From contig NZ_JABFHG010000003.1 in the NCBI RefSeq assembly GCF_013112485.1, forward strand, positions 434,001 to 498,000: DNA of 64,000 nucleotides. Reading direction: 5' to 3'. The position numbers were made by a program, and so were the translations under genes. The notes below the pieces were generated by a model, which worked only from the letters and a program-made list of their open reading frames with translations, was not told the DNA's origin and did not search any database. Shown one piece after another: positions 9,079 to 18,040 of the stretch. Position 1 is the first letter of the stretch, and the number at the start of each line of letters is the position of its first letter. Source of the stretch: Roseicella sp. DB1501 (GTDB taxonomy: Bacteria; Pseudomonadota; Alphaproteobacteria; Acetobacterales; Acetobacteraceae).

Positions 9079-10413
9079 ATGCAGGGCATCACGCGCCGCC
9101 AGGCGCTCCGGGCCGGCGCGGCGGCGGTTGCCGCCCCGGCCCTGGTGGAGCGCGCCAATGCGCAGAGCGGCTTCGACTGGCGCCGCTTCCGCGGCGAGCG
9201 GATCGAGGTGACGGTGCAGCTCTCGCCGCGCGGCCAGTTCCTGCAGCGGCACAATGCCGAGTTCGAGGAGCTCACCGGCATCAAGGTCGGGCTGGAGGTG
9301 GTGCCGGAGCAGCAGCACCGGCAGAAGATCATCGTCGAATACGCCTCCGGCCGGCCGAGCTTCGACGTCACCGAGATCAGCCTGCACGTGAACAAGCGAC
9401 AGGTCGGCAAGGCGCGCTGGAACACCGACATCAAGGCGCTGCTCGCCGATCCCTCGCTCACCTCGCCGGATTTCGACTTCGACGACTACGGCAAGGGCAT
9501 GGTGACCTACGCCACCCAGTCCGATGGCCGGCTCGACAGCTGCCCGGCCGGCGCCGACTACTTCATCCTCTACTACAACAAGGCGCTGTTCGAGGCGGCG
9601 AAGCTCGACCTGCCGAAGACCTGGGACGAGATGCAGGAGGTGGCGAAGCGCCTCGCCGATCCGAAGAAGCAGGTCTACGGCCATGTCGGGCGCGGGCTGA
9701 AGAACGCCAATGTCGTGCTCTGGTCGAGCTACCTGCTCGGCACCGCGCAGCGCGACATGATCGACGCCAACCGCCGGCTCATCACCGACACGCCGGATGC
9801 GGTCTGGGCCGGCGAGACCTATCGCAGCTTCATCCGTGACCTCTCGCCGCCCGGCTCCATCGGCTTCAACTGGAACGAGTGCCAGACCACCTTCATGCAG
9901 GGCCGCGCCGCCATGTGGGTGGACGGCATCGGCTTCGCCGCGCCGCTGGAGGACAAGGCGCGCTCGCGCATCGCCGGCCAGGTCGGTTATGCGGTGGTGC
10001 CGAAGGGGCCGGGGCCGCAGCACCATTGCGCGCTGTTCGGCGCCGGCTATGGCATCCCGGAGGCCTCGAAGAAGAAGGGGCCGGCCTGGTTCTACATCCA
10101 ATGGGCGCTCGGCAAGAAGAACCAGCTCGAATGGCTCACCTCCGCCGCCGGCGTGCCGGCCCGCAGCAGCCCCTTCCGCAACGAGGAGGCGATCGGCAAG
10201 AGCCACTTCCCGCGCGAATTCTTCCGGACGCTGGAGGCGAGCGCGCAGATCGCCCGCGCCGGCCTGCCGGAGATCGTGCCTGTCACCCAGTTCCGCGACG
10301 TGATCGGCACGGCGCTGACCAACACCCTCGGCGGCGCCGATGTCGCGGCGGAGCTGAAGCGGGCGACCGCCGAGTTCCGCCCCATCCTCGAGCAGAGCGA
10401 GCGGGAGAGTTGA
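9079..10413 (+). CDS. Extracellular sugar-type ABC transporter substrate-binding protein
   Basis: This 444-residue family 1 solute-binding protein starts with a Tat-like leader (RRQALRAGAAAVAAPALV, RR at residues 6-7) ending at ANAQ. The mature part shows the family signature DYFILYYNKALFEAAKLDLPKTWDEM in outline (PADYFILYYNKALF and LPKTWDEM). GGGGAGAGG lies just upstream of the ATG. It would deliver a sugar or polyol to the two permeases downstream; the ligand is not identifiable. The following GFA gene starts within its stop codon (TGATG). Confidence 0.9.
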   Translation: MQGITRRQALRAGAAAVAAPALVERANAQSGFDWRRFRGERIEVTVQLSPRGQFLQRHNAEFEELTGIKVGLEVVPEQQHRQKIIVEYASGRPSFDVTEISLHVNKRQVGKARWNTDIKALLADPSLTSPDFDFDDYGKGMVTYATQSDGRLDSCPAGADYFILYYNKALFEAAKLDLPKTWDEMQEVAKRLADPKKQVYGHVGRGLKNANVVLWSSYLLGTAQRDMIDANRRLITDTPDAVWAGETYRSFIRDLSPPGSIGFNWNECQTTFMQGRAAMWVDGIGFAAPLEDKARSRIAGQVGYAVVPKGPGPQHHCALFGAGYGIPEASKKKGPAWFYIQWALGKKNQLEWLTSAAGVPARSSPFRNEEAIGKSHFPREFFRTLEASAQIARAGLPEIVPVTQFRDVIGTALTNTLGGADVAAELKRATAEFRPILEQSERES

Positions 10414-10823
10414 TGGCGGGGCGGCACGAGGGCGGCTGCCTCTGCGGCCGGATCCGCTTCCGCGTCACCGGCGATCCGGTCCGGACCTCGGTTTGCCACT
10501 GCGCCTTCTGCCAGCGGCGCAGTGGCAGCGCCTTCGCCGTGCTGCCCCTCTTCAAGACCGAGGCGGTGGAGATGATGGGGGAGCCGCCCTCGACCTACCG
10601 GCATATCTCGGACGAGAGCGGCCGCTGGCTCGAGATCGAGTTCTGCCCGCGCTGCGGCACCAATACCGGCCTGCGGGTGGAGCGCGCGCCGCAGGGGCGC
10701 ATCCTCGCCGGCGGCTGCTTCGACGATCCCGGCTGGTTCCGCGTGGACCGGCATATCTGGACCCGCTCGAAGCGCGACTGGGTGGCGCTGCCCGAGGGCT
10801 GCGTGCTGGAGGAGAAGGGCTGA
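10413..10823 (+). CDS. GFA family (Mss4-like fold) zinc-binding protein
   Basis: The 136-residue protein carries the GFA cysteine pattern: GGCLCGRIRFR (Cys9, Cys11), CHCAFCQRR and FCPRCGTNTG. These bind zinc in glutathione-dependent formaldehyde-activating enzyme (Gfa) homologues and related proteins. Its function here is unclear; formaldehyde activation has been questioned for the family. It is inserted between the binding protein and first permease genes of an ABC importer, overlapping both by one base (TGATG at each end), so it is co-translated with them. This is not a usual component of such operons. Confidence 0.88.
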   Translation: MAGRHEGGCLCGRIRFRVTGDPVRTSVCHCAFCQRRSGSAFAVLPLFKTEAVEMMGEPPSTYRHISDESGRWLEIEFCPRCGTNTGLRVERAPQGRILAGGCFDDPGWFRVDRHIWTRSKRDWVALPEGCVLEEKG

Positions 10824-11743
10824 TGCCGCAGGATGCCGCCATCCTGGCCGCGCCGGCACGGGCGGCCGGCGCCGGCCGGCGTCGCAACTATGCGCGGCGC
10901 TATGCCTGGTTCGTCGTGCCGGCGGCGGCGGTGGTCATCGCCGTCATCCTCTTCCCCTGGCTCTTCACCCTCTACGTCTCGGCCTTCGACTGGCATCTCG
11001 GCAGCGAGCGGCGCTGGGTCGGGCTCGACAACTACGCCCGCCTCTTCGCCGATGCGCGCTTCGGCTGGGCGGTGCTGCGGACCCTGTTCTACACCGCCCT
11101 CGCGGTGGTGGCGCCGATGCTGCTCGGCCTCGCCGCGGCGCTCTGCTTTCACCGCCGCTTCCCGCTGCGCGGCCTGGCGCGCACCGTCTTCATCCTGCCG
11201 ATGATGGCGACGCCGGTCGCCGTCGCCCTGGTCTGGACCATGATGTTCCACCCGCAGCTCGGCGTGCTGAACTGGCTGCTGACGCAGGTGGGGCTGCCGC
11301 CCTCCATGTGGGTCTACAGCGCCGACACCGTCATCCCGACGCTGGTCATCGTCGAGGTCTGGCACTGGACGCCGCTGGTGATGCTGCTGATCCTGGGCGG
11401 CCTCGCCTCGCTGCCGCAGGACCCCTACGAGGCGGCGAAGATCGACGGCGCCAGTGCCTGGCAGGCCTTCCGCCACGTCACCCTGCCGCTGCTGGCGCCC
11501 TTCATCGTCGTCGCGCTCATCATCCGCAGCATCGATGCGCTGAAGGCCTTCGACACCATCTACGTGATCACCCAGGGCGGGCCGGGACAGGCGAGCGAGA
11601 CGATCAACATCTTCCTCTACCTGCAGGCCTTCGCCTTCTACAATGTCGGCTATGCCAGCGCGGTGGTGGTGGTGTTCTTCGCCATCATCATGGCCCTCGC
11701 CGCGCTGCTGCTCTGGACCCGCGCCCGGGTGCGCGTGACATGA
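10823..11743 (+). CDS. Sugar ABC transporter permease 1 (CUT1, MalF/UgpA-type)
   Basis: The 306-residue inner-membrane protein has about six transmembrane segments (first at roughly residues 28-50). The conserved EAA loop reads EAAKIDGASAWQAFRHVTLP, which docks the ATPase. The start at 10823 overlaps the upstream stop (TGATG). It pairs with the next gene to form the channel. No ATPase gene lies in the operon, so an ATPase encoded elsewhere, such as an MsmK/UgpC-type subunit, must be shared. Confidence 0.92.
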   Translation: MPQDAAILAAPARAAGAGRRRNYARRYAWFVVPAAAVVIAVILFPWLFTLYVSAFDWHLGSERRWVGLDNYARLFADARFGWAVLRTLFYTALAVVAPMLLGLAAALCFHRRFPLRGLARTVFILPMMATPVAVALVWTMMFHPQLGVLNWLLTQVGLPPSMWVYSADTVIPTLVIVEVWHWTPLVMLLILGGLASLPQDPYEAAKIDGASAWQAFRHVTLPLLAPFIVVALIIRSIDALKAFDTIYVITQGGPGQASETINIFLYLQAFAFYNVGYASAVVVVFFAIIMALAALLLWTRARVRVT

Positions 11744-12612
11744 GCGGCGCCGCGACCCGTCCCGCGCCGCGGCACGCGCCGCTCCGGTACCGGCTGCGCC
11801 GGCTGCTGGAACGGCTCGGCTTCGGCCTCGCCGTGCTGGCGCTGGTCTCGCCGGCGGTGCTGGTCTTCCTCTGGATGCTGTCGCTCTCGCTGAAGACCGA
11901 GCTCGACAACACGGCCTGGCCGCCGGTCTTCATCCCCGACCCGCCGACGCTCGAGAATTACCGCGAGGTCTTCGCCCGCAACGACTTCCTGCTCTATGCC
12001 TGGAACAGCGTGGTGGTCTCGGTTTCGGCGACCGGCCTCGCCCTGCTGGTCGGCGTGCCGGCGGGCTACGGCATCGCCAAGATGCGGGCGATGCGGGCGG
12101 CGGCGCTGATCCTGATCGCCCGCATCACCCCGGGCCTCTCCTACCTCATCCCGATGTTCCTGCTGTTCCAGTGGCTGGAGCTCACCGGGACGCTGGTGCC
12201 GATCGTCATCTCGCACCTCGTCATCACCGTGCCCATCGTGGTCTGGGTGATGATCTCCTTCTTCGAGGGGCTGCCGGGCGAGCTGGAGGAGGCGGCGCTG
12301 GTCGATGGCGCGACCATCTGGCAGGCCTTCCGGCACGTGGCGATGCCGCTGGCGCGGCCGGGCATTACGGTCGCCACCATCCTCGCCTTCATCTTCTCCT
12401 GGAACAACTTCGTCTTCGCCATGGTGCTGGCGGGGCGGGAGACGCGGACCCTGCCGGTCGCGGTGAACAACATGCTCACCTTCGAGCAGATCGCCTGGGG
12501 CCCGCTCTCGGCCGCGGCGCTGCTGGTCACCCTCCCGGTGCTGTTGCTGACCCTGCTGGCGCAGCGGCAGATCGTCGCCGGGCTGACCGCGGGCGGGGTG
12601 AAGGGGGCGTGA
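11740..12612 (+). CDS. Sugar ABC transporter permease 2 (CUT1, MalG/UgpE-type)
   Basis: The product is 290 residues with about six membrane helices and the EAA loop EEAALVDGATIWQAFRHVAMP. The ATG at 11740 overlaps the stop of permease 1 by 4 nt. It is the last gene of the importer operon. A family A repeat begins 4 nt after its stop codon. Confidence 0.92.
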   Translation: MSGAATRPAPRHAPLRYRLRRLLERLGFGLAVLALVSPAVLVFLWMLSLSLKTELDNTAWPPVFIPDPPTLENYREVFARNDFLLYAWNSVVVSVSATGLALLVGVPAGYGIAKMRAMRAAALILIARITPGLSYLIPMFLLFQWLELTGTLVPIVISHLVITVPIVVWVMISFFEGLPGELEEAALVDGATIWQAFRHVAMPLARPGITVATILAFIFSWNNFVFAMVLAGRETRTLPVAVNNMLTFEQIAWGPLSAAALLVTLPVLLLTLLAQRQIVAGLTAGGVKGA

Positions 12613-12616
12613 TTGT

Positions 12617-12715
12617 TCCCCGCGACGTCGCTGCGCGGCGTCGCAGGGCCTCGGGATTTGCTTCCGGTCGAAGGTCCGTCACAGCCTGCCGCGACGAATC
12701 CGCGTCAGGGCAACG
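12617..12715 (+). repeat. Dispersed palindromic repeat family A, copy 2 (divergent)
   Basis: This is the most diverged family A copy. Hairpin 1 keeps its pairing with different bases (GCGACG with CGTCGC). Hairpin 2 keeps CTG-CCGCG pairing with CGCG-T-CAG with one mismatch. As in the other copies it sits right after the stop of a plus-strand gene in a convergent junction, here facing the S8 protease. The rest of the 12613-12911 gap holds a family C copy and one further hairpin. Confidence 0.75.
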
Positions 12716-12769
12716 GGTGGCGGCGGGCTTGCCGGGATGGGTTGCGTCCGGGCCTGGAGGTCCGGACGC

Positions 12770-12845
12770 CTAGAGCGTGACTCACGCGATCAAGCAACGG
12801 CCTGGACCATGATCCGCGACCCTGTGTGAGCGGATCATGATCCAG
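12770..12845 (+). repeat. Dispersed repeat family C, copy 1 (internally deleted)
   Basis: It begins CTAGAGCGTGA, lacks about 30 nt present in the other two copies, and ends with the palindrome ATGATCCGC (12809-12817) / GCGGATCAT (12830-12838). Copies 2 (15796-15900, inverted) and 3 (18038-18142) share the phrase CAACGGCCTGGACCATGATC. It lies downstream of the S8 protease gene. Confidence 0.85.
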
Positions 12846-12875
12846 CCCTGTTGCGGCAACAGGGATCTCAACGGC

Positions 12876-12905
12876 GCCCGCCCGGGTGTCTCCACCCGGA
12901 CGGGC
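12876..12905 (-). terminator. GC-rich hairpin after the S8 protease gene
   Basis: GCCCGCCCGGGTG pairs with CACCCGGACGGGC around a 4-nt loop with a single mismatch. It lies 7 nt beyond the protease stop codon on the minus strand. There is no T-run, as is common in GC-rich alphaproteobacteria, so a termination role is inferred from position and stem strength only. Confidence 0.55.
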
Positions 12906-12911
12906 CGGGCA

Positions 12912-15581
12912 TCAAACCAGCTCCGCCTCCGCCGTGCGGCCCTCAAGGATGCCGTAGCTGAGGAAGTGCAGCAGCGGGTCGACCCCCGCGGCCGCGACAT
13001 CGGCGTAGCGGTGCAGATAAGCCTCGGTGTCGAAGGCCGCCGAGGGGTCGCGCCCTTCCCGCCAGCCATAGATCTGGTAGTGCAGCAGCGGGTCGAGCCC
13101 GGCCGCGGCGACGTCCGTGTTGTTCGTCAGGTAGAAGTCGGTGTCGAAATAGGCATTCGGGTCGCGCCCCTCCTGCCAGCCATATTCCCGCCAGTGCAGC
13201 ATCGGGTCGACGCCCGCCAGGGCGACGTCCGGGTTGTCCAGCGCGTAGTAGGTGGGATCGAAGTCGCCCTGCAGCGCCTCGCCATCGGCCACCGGGGAGA
13301 AGCGGCGCCCTTCCGTCTGGCCGTATTGCAGCCAGTGCAGCAGCGGGTTCAGCCCGGCCGCCGCGACATCCGGGTTGAAGTGCAGGTAGATCGAGCCGTC
13401 GAAATTGGCCGAGGGGTCATGGCCCTGCTGCCAGCCGACCCAGGCATAGTAGTCGAGCGGGTTCACCCCCGAATCCCGCACGTCCTGGTGGTTCGCCAGG
13501 TAGCTGGTGGTGCTGAACCAGGGATTGGGATCGCGCCCCTGCTGCCAGCCCTCGGTGGCGTAGTGGATGTCGGCGGCGACGCCGGAGGCGTACACATCCG
13601 GGTTGTTCTGCGCGTAGTAGACGCCGCGGACCATCGGGTTGCTGCCGATGGTGATGCTGCCGTCACTGAACTGCAGCGTCTCGACCTCCGAGATGGTGTC
13701 GTAGCTGTCCTTGCCGGCGACCACCACCCAGCGTCCGCTGGCGAACTCGGAATAGGCGTCGAGCGGGCGCAGCAGCTTCACCGTGTCGTGGCCGTCGCCG
13801 CCCTCGGTGACGTTGGCGCCGCGGCCGGGGGCGAAGAGCGTGTCGCCGGCATCGCCGTAGATCACGTCGTCCCCGTCGCCGCCCTGGAACGCGACGACGC
13901 GGGCGGCGGGGTTGATCACCGAGGCCGTGTCGCCGATGTCGAGCTGGTATCCCGGCAGGTCCAGGATCATGCCGCTCGTCACCGCCGCGGCGTTGATCGA
14001 GATCTGGTTGCTGGCCGAGGACAGCATCAGGCGCGAGGAGTCGATGGCGGCGAGGGAGGCGAAGTCGTCCGTGTAGACGAACTCCTTCACGCCGCCCACC
14101 GGTGCGCCCGTGACCTCGATCGTGGCGTCGACCAGGCTCTCGACCACCGATGGGTCCTCGTTCAGGCTGAGGACGGAGAGCTTCCAGGTGCCGTCGATCG
14201 TCTCGCCCCAGAAGCCCGGCGTCGTCAGCGCGAAGCCGCCTTCGGGCCAGGCCATCGCATCCGTGCTCTTGGCGAATTGCAGCAGCGGGATCCGGGTGCC
14301 CGTGGGCGAGATCAGCTCGATCGCGAGGTTACCGGAATTGGGCGTGTCGAGATGCAGCGCCACGCTGACATGCTCGACCGTGCCGCTGCCGGTGAGGTGC
14401 AGCGGGATCGTGGTCCACTGCGCCGAGAGTGTCACGGCGCTGGGCGGCACATAGGCGGTCTCGTAGCTCAACGCGTTCGCGGCGGTCTTCGCGTCGCGGC
14501 CGATATAGCTCTCCGCCAGCCGCACCGCGGCATGCGCATCGACCAGGCCGAACCCGTAGTCGCGGTTGAACATCCGCCCGCCGCCATTCCAGGTGCCGGC
14601 GGCGCTGTTGATCCAGCCCGTCGCGGCCTCATCGGTGAGGCGCGCGGAGCTCGCCAGGATCTCCTGCACGTCCCGGTAGCCCAGCCCGGGATTGGCCTCC
14701 AGCATCAGCGCCACGACGCCGGAGACGAAGGGCGTCGCGGCGGAGGTGCCGTTGAAGTCGTAGGTGTAGTCGCCGGCGCTGCCCGCGGTGGTGTTGTAGC
14801 CGTCCGTGCCGGTGCGGTCCGTGGTGACGATGCCGTTGCCCGGCCGGGTCGCCACCTGGTCGGTCTGCGCGCCGCCCGGCGCCGAGATCAGCAGATCCGC
14901 GCCCGGCGTGCTGTAGGCGGTGGTGACGCCGTTGTTCTGCACCGCGCCGACGCTGATGACATAGGGGAGGTCGAGCTGCAGCTCGAGCACGCCGTCATCG
15001 CCGTCCGCCCGGCCGTTGCCGTTGGCGAAGACGATGATGGTGCCGAGGCCGTTGCGCCCCTGCGTGGCCAGCGCCTCGGCGCCCTCCTCCGGCATGGCGA
15101 AGGGGGTGGTGGCGCCCCAGCTGTTGTTCACCACGTCCATGCCGTCGGCCAGGGCGTGCTGGAAGGCGATGGTGAACTGGTCCGGCCGCACCGGGAAGGG
15201 CAGGTTCGCGCCGAAGCCGACATGATAGACGCCGAGCGTCGCATCCGGCGCGACGCCGACGCCGCCGATGCCGTTGGCCGCCGCGGCGATGATGCCGGCG
15301 ACCGCGGTGCCGTGATTCTCGTCCCGGCCCAGGGGATCGCCGCCCGGCTGGTCCTGCGCCGCGTCCCAGGTGGCAGCCAGGTCGATATTGGCCTGGAGAT
15401 CGGGGTGGTCGAGCTGGACGCCGGAATCGATCACCCCGACCCGGACCCCGCGGCCGGTATAGTCGATCCAGGCTGGCAGGACGTTAATGTCCATGCCGGC
15501 TCCGCCATGCGCCTGCCCGGTGTTGTGCAAGCCCCATTGATGGCGGAAAAGCGGGTCATACGGGATGTTGTTGACTGGCAT
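12912..15581 (-). CDS. S8 (subtilisin/kexin-like) protease with P-domain, RTX-like segment and C-terminal repeats
   Basis: The product is 889 residues. The start at 15581 is preferred over an in-frame ATG at 15629 because GGAGGGGG lies 4-11 nt upstream. The catalytic domain (about 1-370) has Asp52 in GVIDSGV, His90 in ENHGTAVAGI, oxyanion Asn187 in FANGNG and Ser280 in NGTSAATPFVSG. A P/Homo-B domain follows (about 384-492), then an RTX-like stretch (GGDGDDVIYGDAGD). The tail is six repeats of about 38-45 residues of the type YLxxNPDVAAAGxDPLLHYxxYGWxEGRDPxAxFD (about 640-885). No signal peptide is seen, so type I secretion is inferred; no secretion ABC/MFP genes lie nearby. It is probably an extracellular protease. 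Family C repeats in inverted orientation flank it. Confidence 0.92.
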   Translation of the reverse strand: MPVNNIPYDPLFRHQWGLHNTGQAHGGAGMDINVLPAWIDYTGRGVRVGVIDSGVQLDHPDLQANIDLAATWDAAQDQPGGDPLGRDENHGTAVAGIIAAAANGIGGVGVAPDATLGVYHVGFGANLPFPVRPDQFTIAFQHALADGMDVVNNSWGATTPFAMPEEGAEALATQGRNGLGTIIVFANGNGRADGDDGVLELQLDLPYVISVGAVQNNGVTTAYSTPGADLLISAPGGAQTDQVATRPGNGIVTTDRTGTDGYNTTAGSAGDYTYDFNGTSAATPFVSGVVALMLEANPGLGYRDVQEILASSARLTDEAATGWINSAAGTWNGGGRMFNRDYGFGLVDAHAAVRLAESYIGRDAKTAANALSYETAYVPPSAVTLSAQWTTIPLHLTGSGTVEHVSVALHLDTPNSGNLAIELISPTGTRIPLLQFAKSTDAMAWPEGGFALTTPGFWGETIDGTWKLSVLSLNEDPSVVESLVDATIEVTGAPVGGVKEFVYTDDFASLAAIDSSRLMLSSASNQISINAAAVTSGMILDLPGYQLDIGDTASVINPAARVVAFQGGDGDDVIYGDAGDTLFAPGRGANVTEGGDGHDTVKLLRPLDAYSEFASGRWVVVAGKDSYDTISEVETLQFSDGSITIGSNPMVRGVYYAQNNPDVYASGVAADIHYATEGWQQGRDPNPWFSTTSYLANHQDVRDSGVNPLDYYAWVGWQQGHDPSANFDGSIYLHFNPDVAAAGLNPLLHWLQYGQTEGRRFSPVADGEALQGDFDPTYYALDNPDVALAGVDPMLHWREYGWQEGRDPNAYFDTDFYLTNNTDVAAAGLDPLLHYQIYGWREGRDPSAAFDTEAYLHRYADVAAAGVDPLLHFLSYGILEGRTAEAELV

Positions 15582-15959
15582 GGTCCCCCTCCGAAAAGGT
15601 TCGGGAGGCCTGGATAGACGGCTGAACATTACCGGAGATTTATCCGTTCGTCATGTGCACTCTTGCGGAAATGTATCGTGACCGGGGCGGGGAGGCGGGC
15701 GGGACCGGGTCGTGGCGGGAGGCTGGCCGCGTCCCGGCGCGGTTGACGAACCGCCCCTGGGCGCCGAGGAAGCGCCACCGCCCATCGCCCGCCTAGAACC
15801 ATGATCCGCTCACACAGGGTCGCGGATCATGGTCCAGGCCGTTGCTTGATCGCGTGAGGCACGCTTTTCGGTGAGTCCAATTCAAGCGATCACGCTCTAG
15901 GACCTGCGCATGACCGATCCTTGGGACCCCGCCAGCCTTCGCGCCGCGGCGCCCGCCGG
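15582..15959. other. Divergent intergenic region with family C repeat
   Basis: This 378-nt gap separates the minus-strand protease from the plus-strand glycosyltransferase and must hold both promoters. The segment just upstream of the protease (15620-15690) is less GC-rich than the surroundings. Apart from the family C copy at 15796-15900 and a 17-codon ORF at 15910, nothing else could be recognised. Confidence 0.5.
15796..15900 (-). repeat. Dispersed repeat family C, copy 2 (full length, inverted)
   Basis: Read on the minus strand it begins CTAGAGCGTGATCGCTTG and ends with GGACCATGATCCGC...GCGGATCATGGTTC. It matches copy 3 (18038-18142) across its length and includes the block missing from copy 1. 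With copy 1 it brackets the protease gene as an inverted pair about 3 kb apart. Confidence 0.88.
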
Positions 15960-15963
15960 ATGA
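15910..15963 (+). CDS. Possible 17-residue leader ORF before the glycosyltransferase gene
   Basis: ATG at 15910 opens a short frame (MTDPWDPASLRAAAPAG) whose TGA overlaps the ATG of the GT4 gene (ATGA at 15960). The overlap could couple translation. No Shine-Dalgarno is evident, and it may be chance or the relic of a longer gene cut by the repeat insertion that ends 9 nt upstream. Confidence 0.25.
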   Translation: MTDPWDPASLRAAAPAG

Positions 15964-17126
15964 CGGCGGAGACCGGACGGCGCGACCCGGCCGCGATGCC
16001 CACGGTCCTGCAGGTGCTGCCCGCCCTCGAATCCGGCGGGGTGGAGCGCGGCACGCTCGAGATCGCCGATGCGGTGATCCGCGCTGGCGGCCGGGCCCTC
16101 GTCGCCTCGGCCGGCGGGCGGCTGGTCGCGCCGCTCGAGCGGCTCGGCGCCCGCCACGTCACCCTGCCGCTGCGCAGCAAGTCCCCGCTCGGCATCCTGC
16201 GCAATGCCGGGCGACTGGCGGCGCTGGCCGGCGCCGGGGGGGTGGACATCATCCATGCCCGCTCCCGCGCCCCGGCCTGGTCGGCGCTGCTCGCGGCGCG
16301 GCGGAGCGGCGCGCATTTCGTCACCACCTATCACGGCACCTACAACGAAGGCTTTCCGGGCAAGCGGCTCTACAACTCGGTCATGGCGCGGGGCGAGCGG
16401 GTGATCGCCATCAGCCGCTTCATCGCCGAGCACATCCGGCGGGTGCATGGCACCGACCCGGCGCGCATCCGCATCATCCCGCGCGGCGTCGATCCGGCGC
16501 TGTTCGATCCAGATCGGGTGGCGCCCGGCCGCGTCGCGGCGCTGCGCGCGGCCTGGGGCGTGCCGCCGGACCGGCCGGTGATCCTGCTGCCCGGCCGCCT
16601 CGCCCGCTGGAAGGGCCAGGCGGTGCTGGTCGAGGCCATGGCCGCGGTGCCGGAGGCGGCCGCCCTGCTGGTCGGCGGCGGCGGCGAGGCGCTGCGCGGC
16701 GAGCTGGCGGCGCGGATCGCGGCGCTCGGCTTGCAGGGGCGGGTGATCCTCGCCGGCCATGCCGACGACATGCCGGCGGCGCTGCTGCTCGCCGACATCG
16801 TCGTGCACGCCTCGACCGATGCCGAGGCCTTCGGGCGCACGGTGATCGAGGCCCAGGCCATGGCGCGGCCGGTGATCGCCGCCGATCTCGGCGGGCCACG
16901 CGAGACGGTGGAGGAGGGCGTGACCGGCTGGCGCGTGCCGCCGGGCGACCCGGCGGCGCTGGCCGCGGCGCTGCGGCGGGTGCTGGCGATGCCGGCTGCG
17001 GCGCGGGCGGCGATCGGCGCGGCGGCGCGGGCGCATGTGCTCGCCACCACCACCACCGCGGCGATGCAGGCGGCGACGCTCGACCTCTACCGGGAGCTGG
17101 GCCAGCGGGGGCGGGGCCAGCCATGA
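15960..17126 (+). CDS. Glycosyltransferase family 4
   Basis: This 388-residue GT-B fold enzyme has the N-terminal acceptor-domain motif LPALESGGVERGTLEIADA and the C-terminal nucleotide-sugar site, with LLPGRLARWKGQAVLVEA followed by EAFGRTVIEAQAMARPVIA (the E-x7-E motif). An in-frame TTG at 15921 would add 13 residues; ATG 15960 is preferred because it matches the family N-terminus and overlaps the preceding small ORF. It probably adds a sugar to LPS core or another surface glycan at the cytoplasmic face. It is translationally coupled (ATGA) to the family 9 transferase downstream. Confidence 0.9.
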   Translation: MTAETGRRDPAAMPTVLQVLPALESGGVERGTLEIADAVIRAGGRALVASAGGRLVAPLERLGARHVTLPLRSKSPLGILRNAGRLAALAGAGGVDIIHARSRAPAWSALLAARRSGAHFVTTYHGTYNEGFPGKRLYNSVMARGERVIAISRFIAEHIRRVHGTDPARIRIIPRGVDPALFDPDRVAPGRVAALRAAWGVPPDRPVILLPGRLARWKGQAVLVEAMAAVPEAAALLVGGGGEALRGELAARIAALGLQGRVILAGHADDMPAALLLADIVVHASTDAEAFGRTVIEAQAMARPVIAADLGGPRETVEEGVTGWRVPPGDPAALAAALRRVLAMPAAARAAIGAAARAHVLATTTTAAMQAATLDLYRELGQRGRGQP

Positions 17127-18040
17127 GCGAGCGCATCCTGGTCATCAAGCTCGCCGCCCTCGGCGACATCGTGCAGGCCTTCGGGCCCTTCGCCGCCATC
17201 CGGGCGCATCACCCCGGCGCCCATATCACTCTGCTGACCACGCCGCCCTATGCCGAGCTGGCGCGGCTCAGCCCCTGGTTCGACGCGGTCTGGACCGATG
17301 GCCGCCCCGCCGCCTCCGACCTGCGCGGGTTGTGGCGCCTCGGCCGCCGCCTGCGGGCCGCCCGCTTCGACCGGGTCTACGACCTGCAGACCTCCTCCCG
17401 CTCCTCGCGCTACCGGCTCCTCGTCGGGCGCGGCGCCGAGTGGTCCGGCATCGCGCGCGGCGCCAGCCACCCGCATGCCAACCCGCTGCGCGACCTGATG
17501 CACACCATCGAGCGGCAACGCGAGCAGCTCGAGATGGCCGGCATCCGGGATTTCCCCGCCCCCGACCTCACCTGGCTGGATGGCGACATCGCCGATCTCG
17601 GCCTGCCGCCGCGCTTCGCCCTGCTGGTCCCCGGCGCCTCGCCGCTGCGGCCGGGCAAGCGCTGGCCGGTGGCGAATTACGCGGCCCTGGCGGCGGGGCT
17701 GGATTGCCCGGTGGCGGTGGTCGGCGGCGCGTCGGAAGGCCCGCTGGCAGCGGCGATCCTGGCCGCCGCGCCGGGCGGCACCGACCTCACCGGCCGCACC
17801 AGTCTGGCGCGGCTCGGCGCCGTGGCGCGCCGCGCCGCCTTCGCGGTGGGGAACGACACCGGCCCGACGCATCTGATCGCCGCCGCCGGCTGCCCGACGC
17901 TGGCGCTGTTCGGCGCCGAGAGCGACCCGGCGCTCTGCGCCCCGCGCGGCCGCGCCGTCGCGGTGCTGCAGCGGGACAGCCTGGCGCGGCTGACGGTCGC
18001 CGAGGCGCGGGCGGCGCTGGCCGGGCTGGTGGCGCGGTAG
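17123..18040 (+). CDS. Glycosyltransferase family 9 (heptosyltransferase-like)
   Basis: The protein is 305 residues with the hallmark N-terminus RILVIKLAALGDIVQAFGPF and the C-terminal donor-site motif VGNDTGPTHLIAAAGCPTLALFG. Both are typical of ADP-heptose:LPS heptosyltransferases. It likely acts in LPS core assembly with the adjacent GT4 enzyme. Its ATG overlaps the upstream stop by 4 nt. Its TAG stop is the first three bases of family C repeat copy 3. Confidence 0.9.
   Translation: MSERILVIKLAALGDIVQAFGPFAAIRAHHPGAHITLLTTPPYAELARLSPWFDAVWTDGRPAASDLRGLWRLGRRLRAARFDRVYDLQTSSRSSRYRLLVGRGAEWSGIARGASHPHANPLRDLMHTIERQREQLEMAGIRDFPAPDLTWLDGDIADLGLPPRFALLVPGASPLRPGKRWPVANYAALAAGLDCPVAVVGGASEGPLAAAILAAAPGGTDLTGRTSLARLGAVARRAAFAVGNDTGPTHLIAAAGCPTLALFGAESDPALCAPRGRAVAVLQRDSLARLTVAEARAALAGLVAR

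Noticed and set aside
12837-15617. Open frame of 926 codons opposite the S8 protease
   Set aside because: It mirrors the protease coding frame and starts inside a family C repeat; the opposite strand has catalytic motifs and a Shine-Dalgarno.
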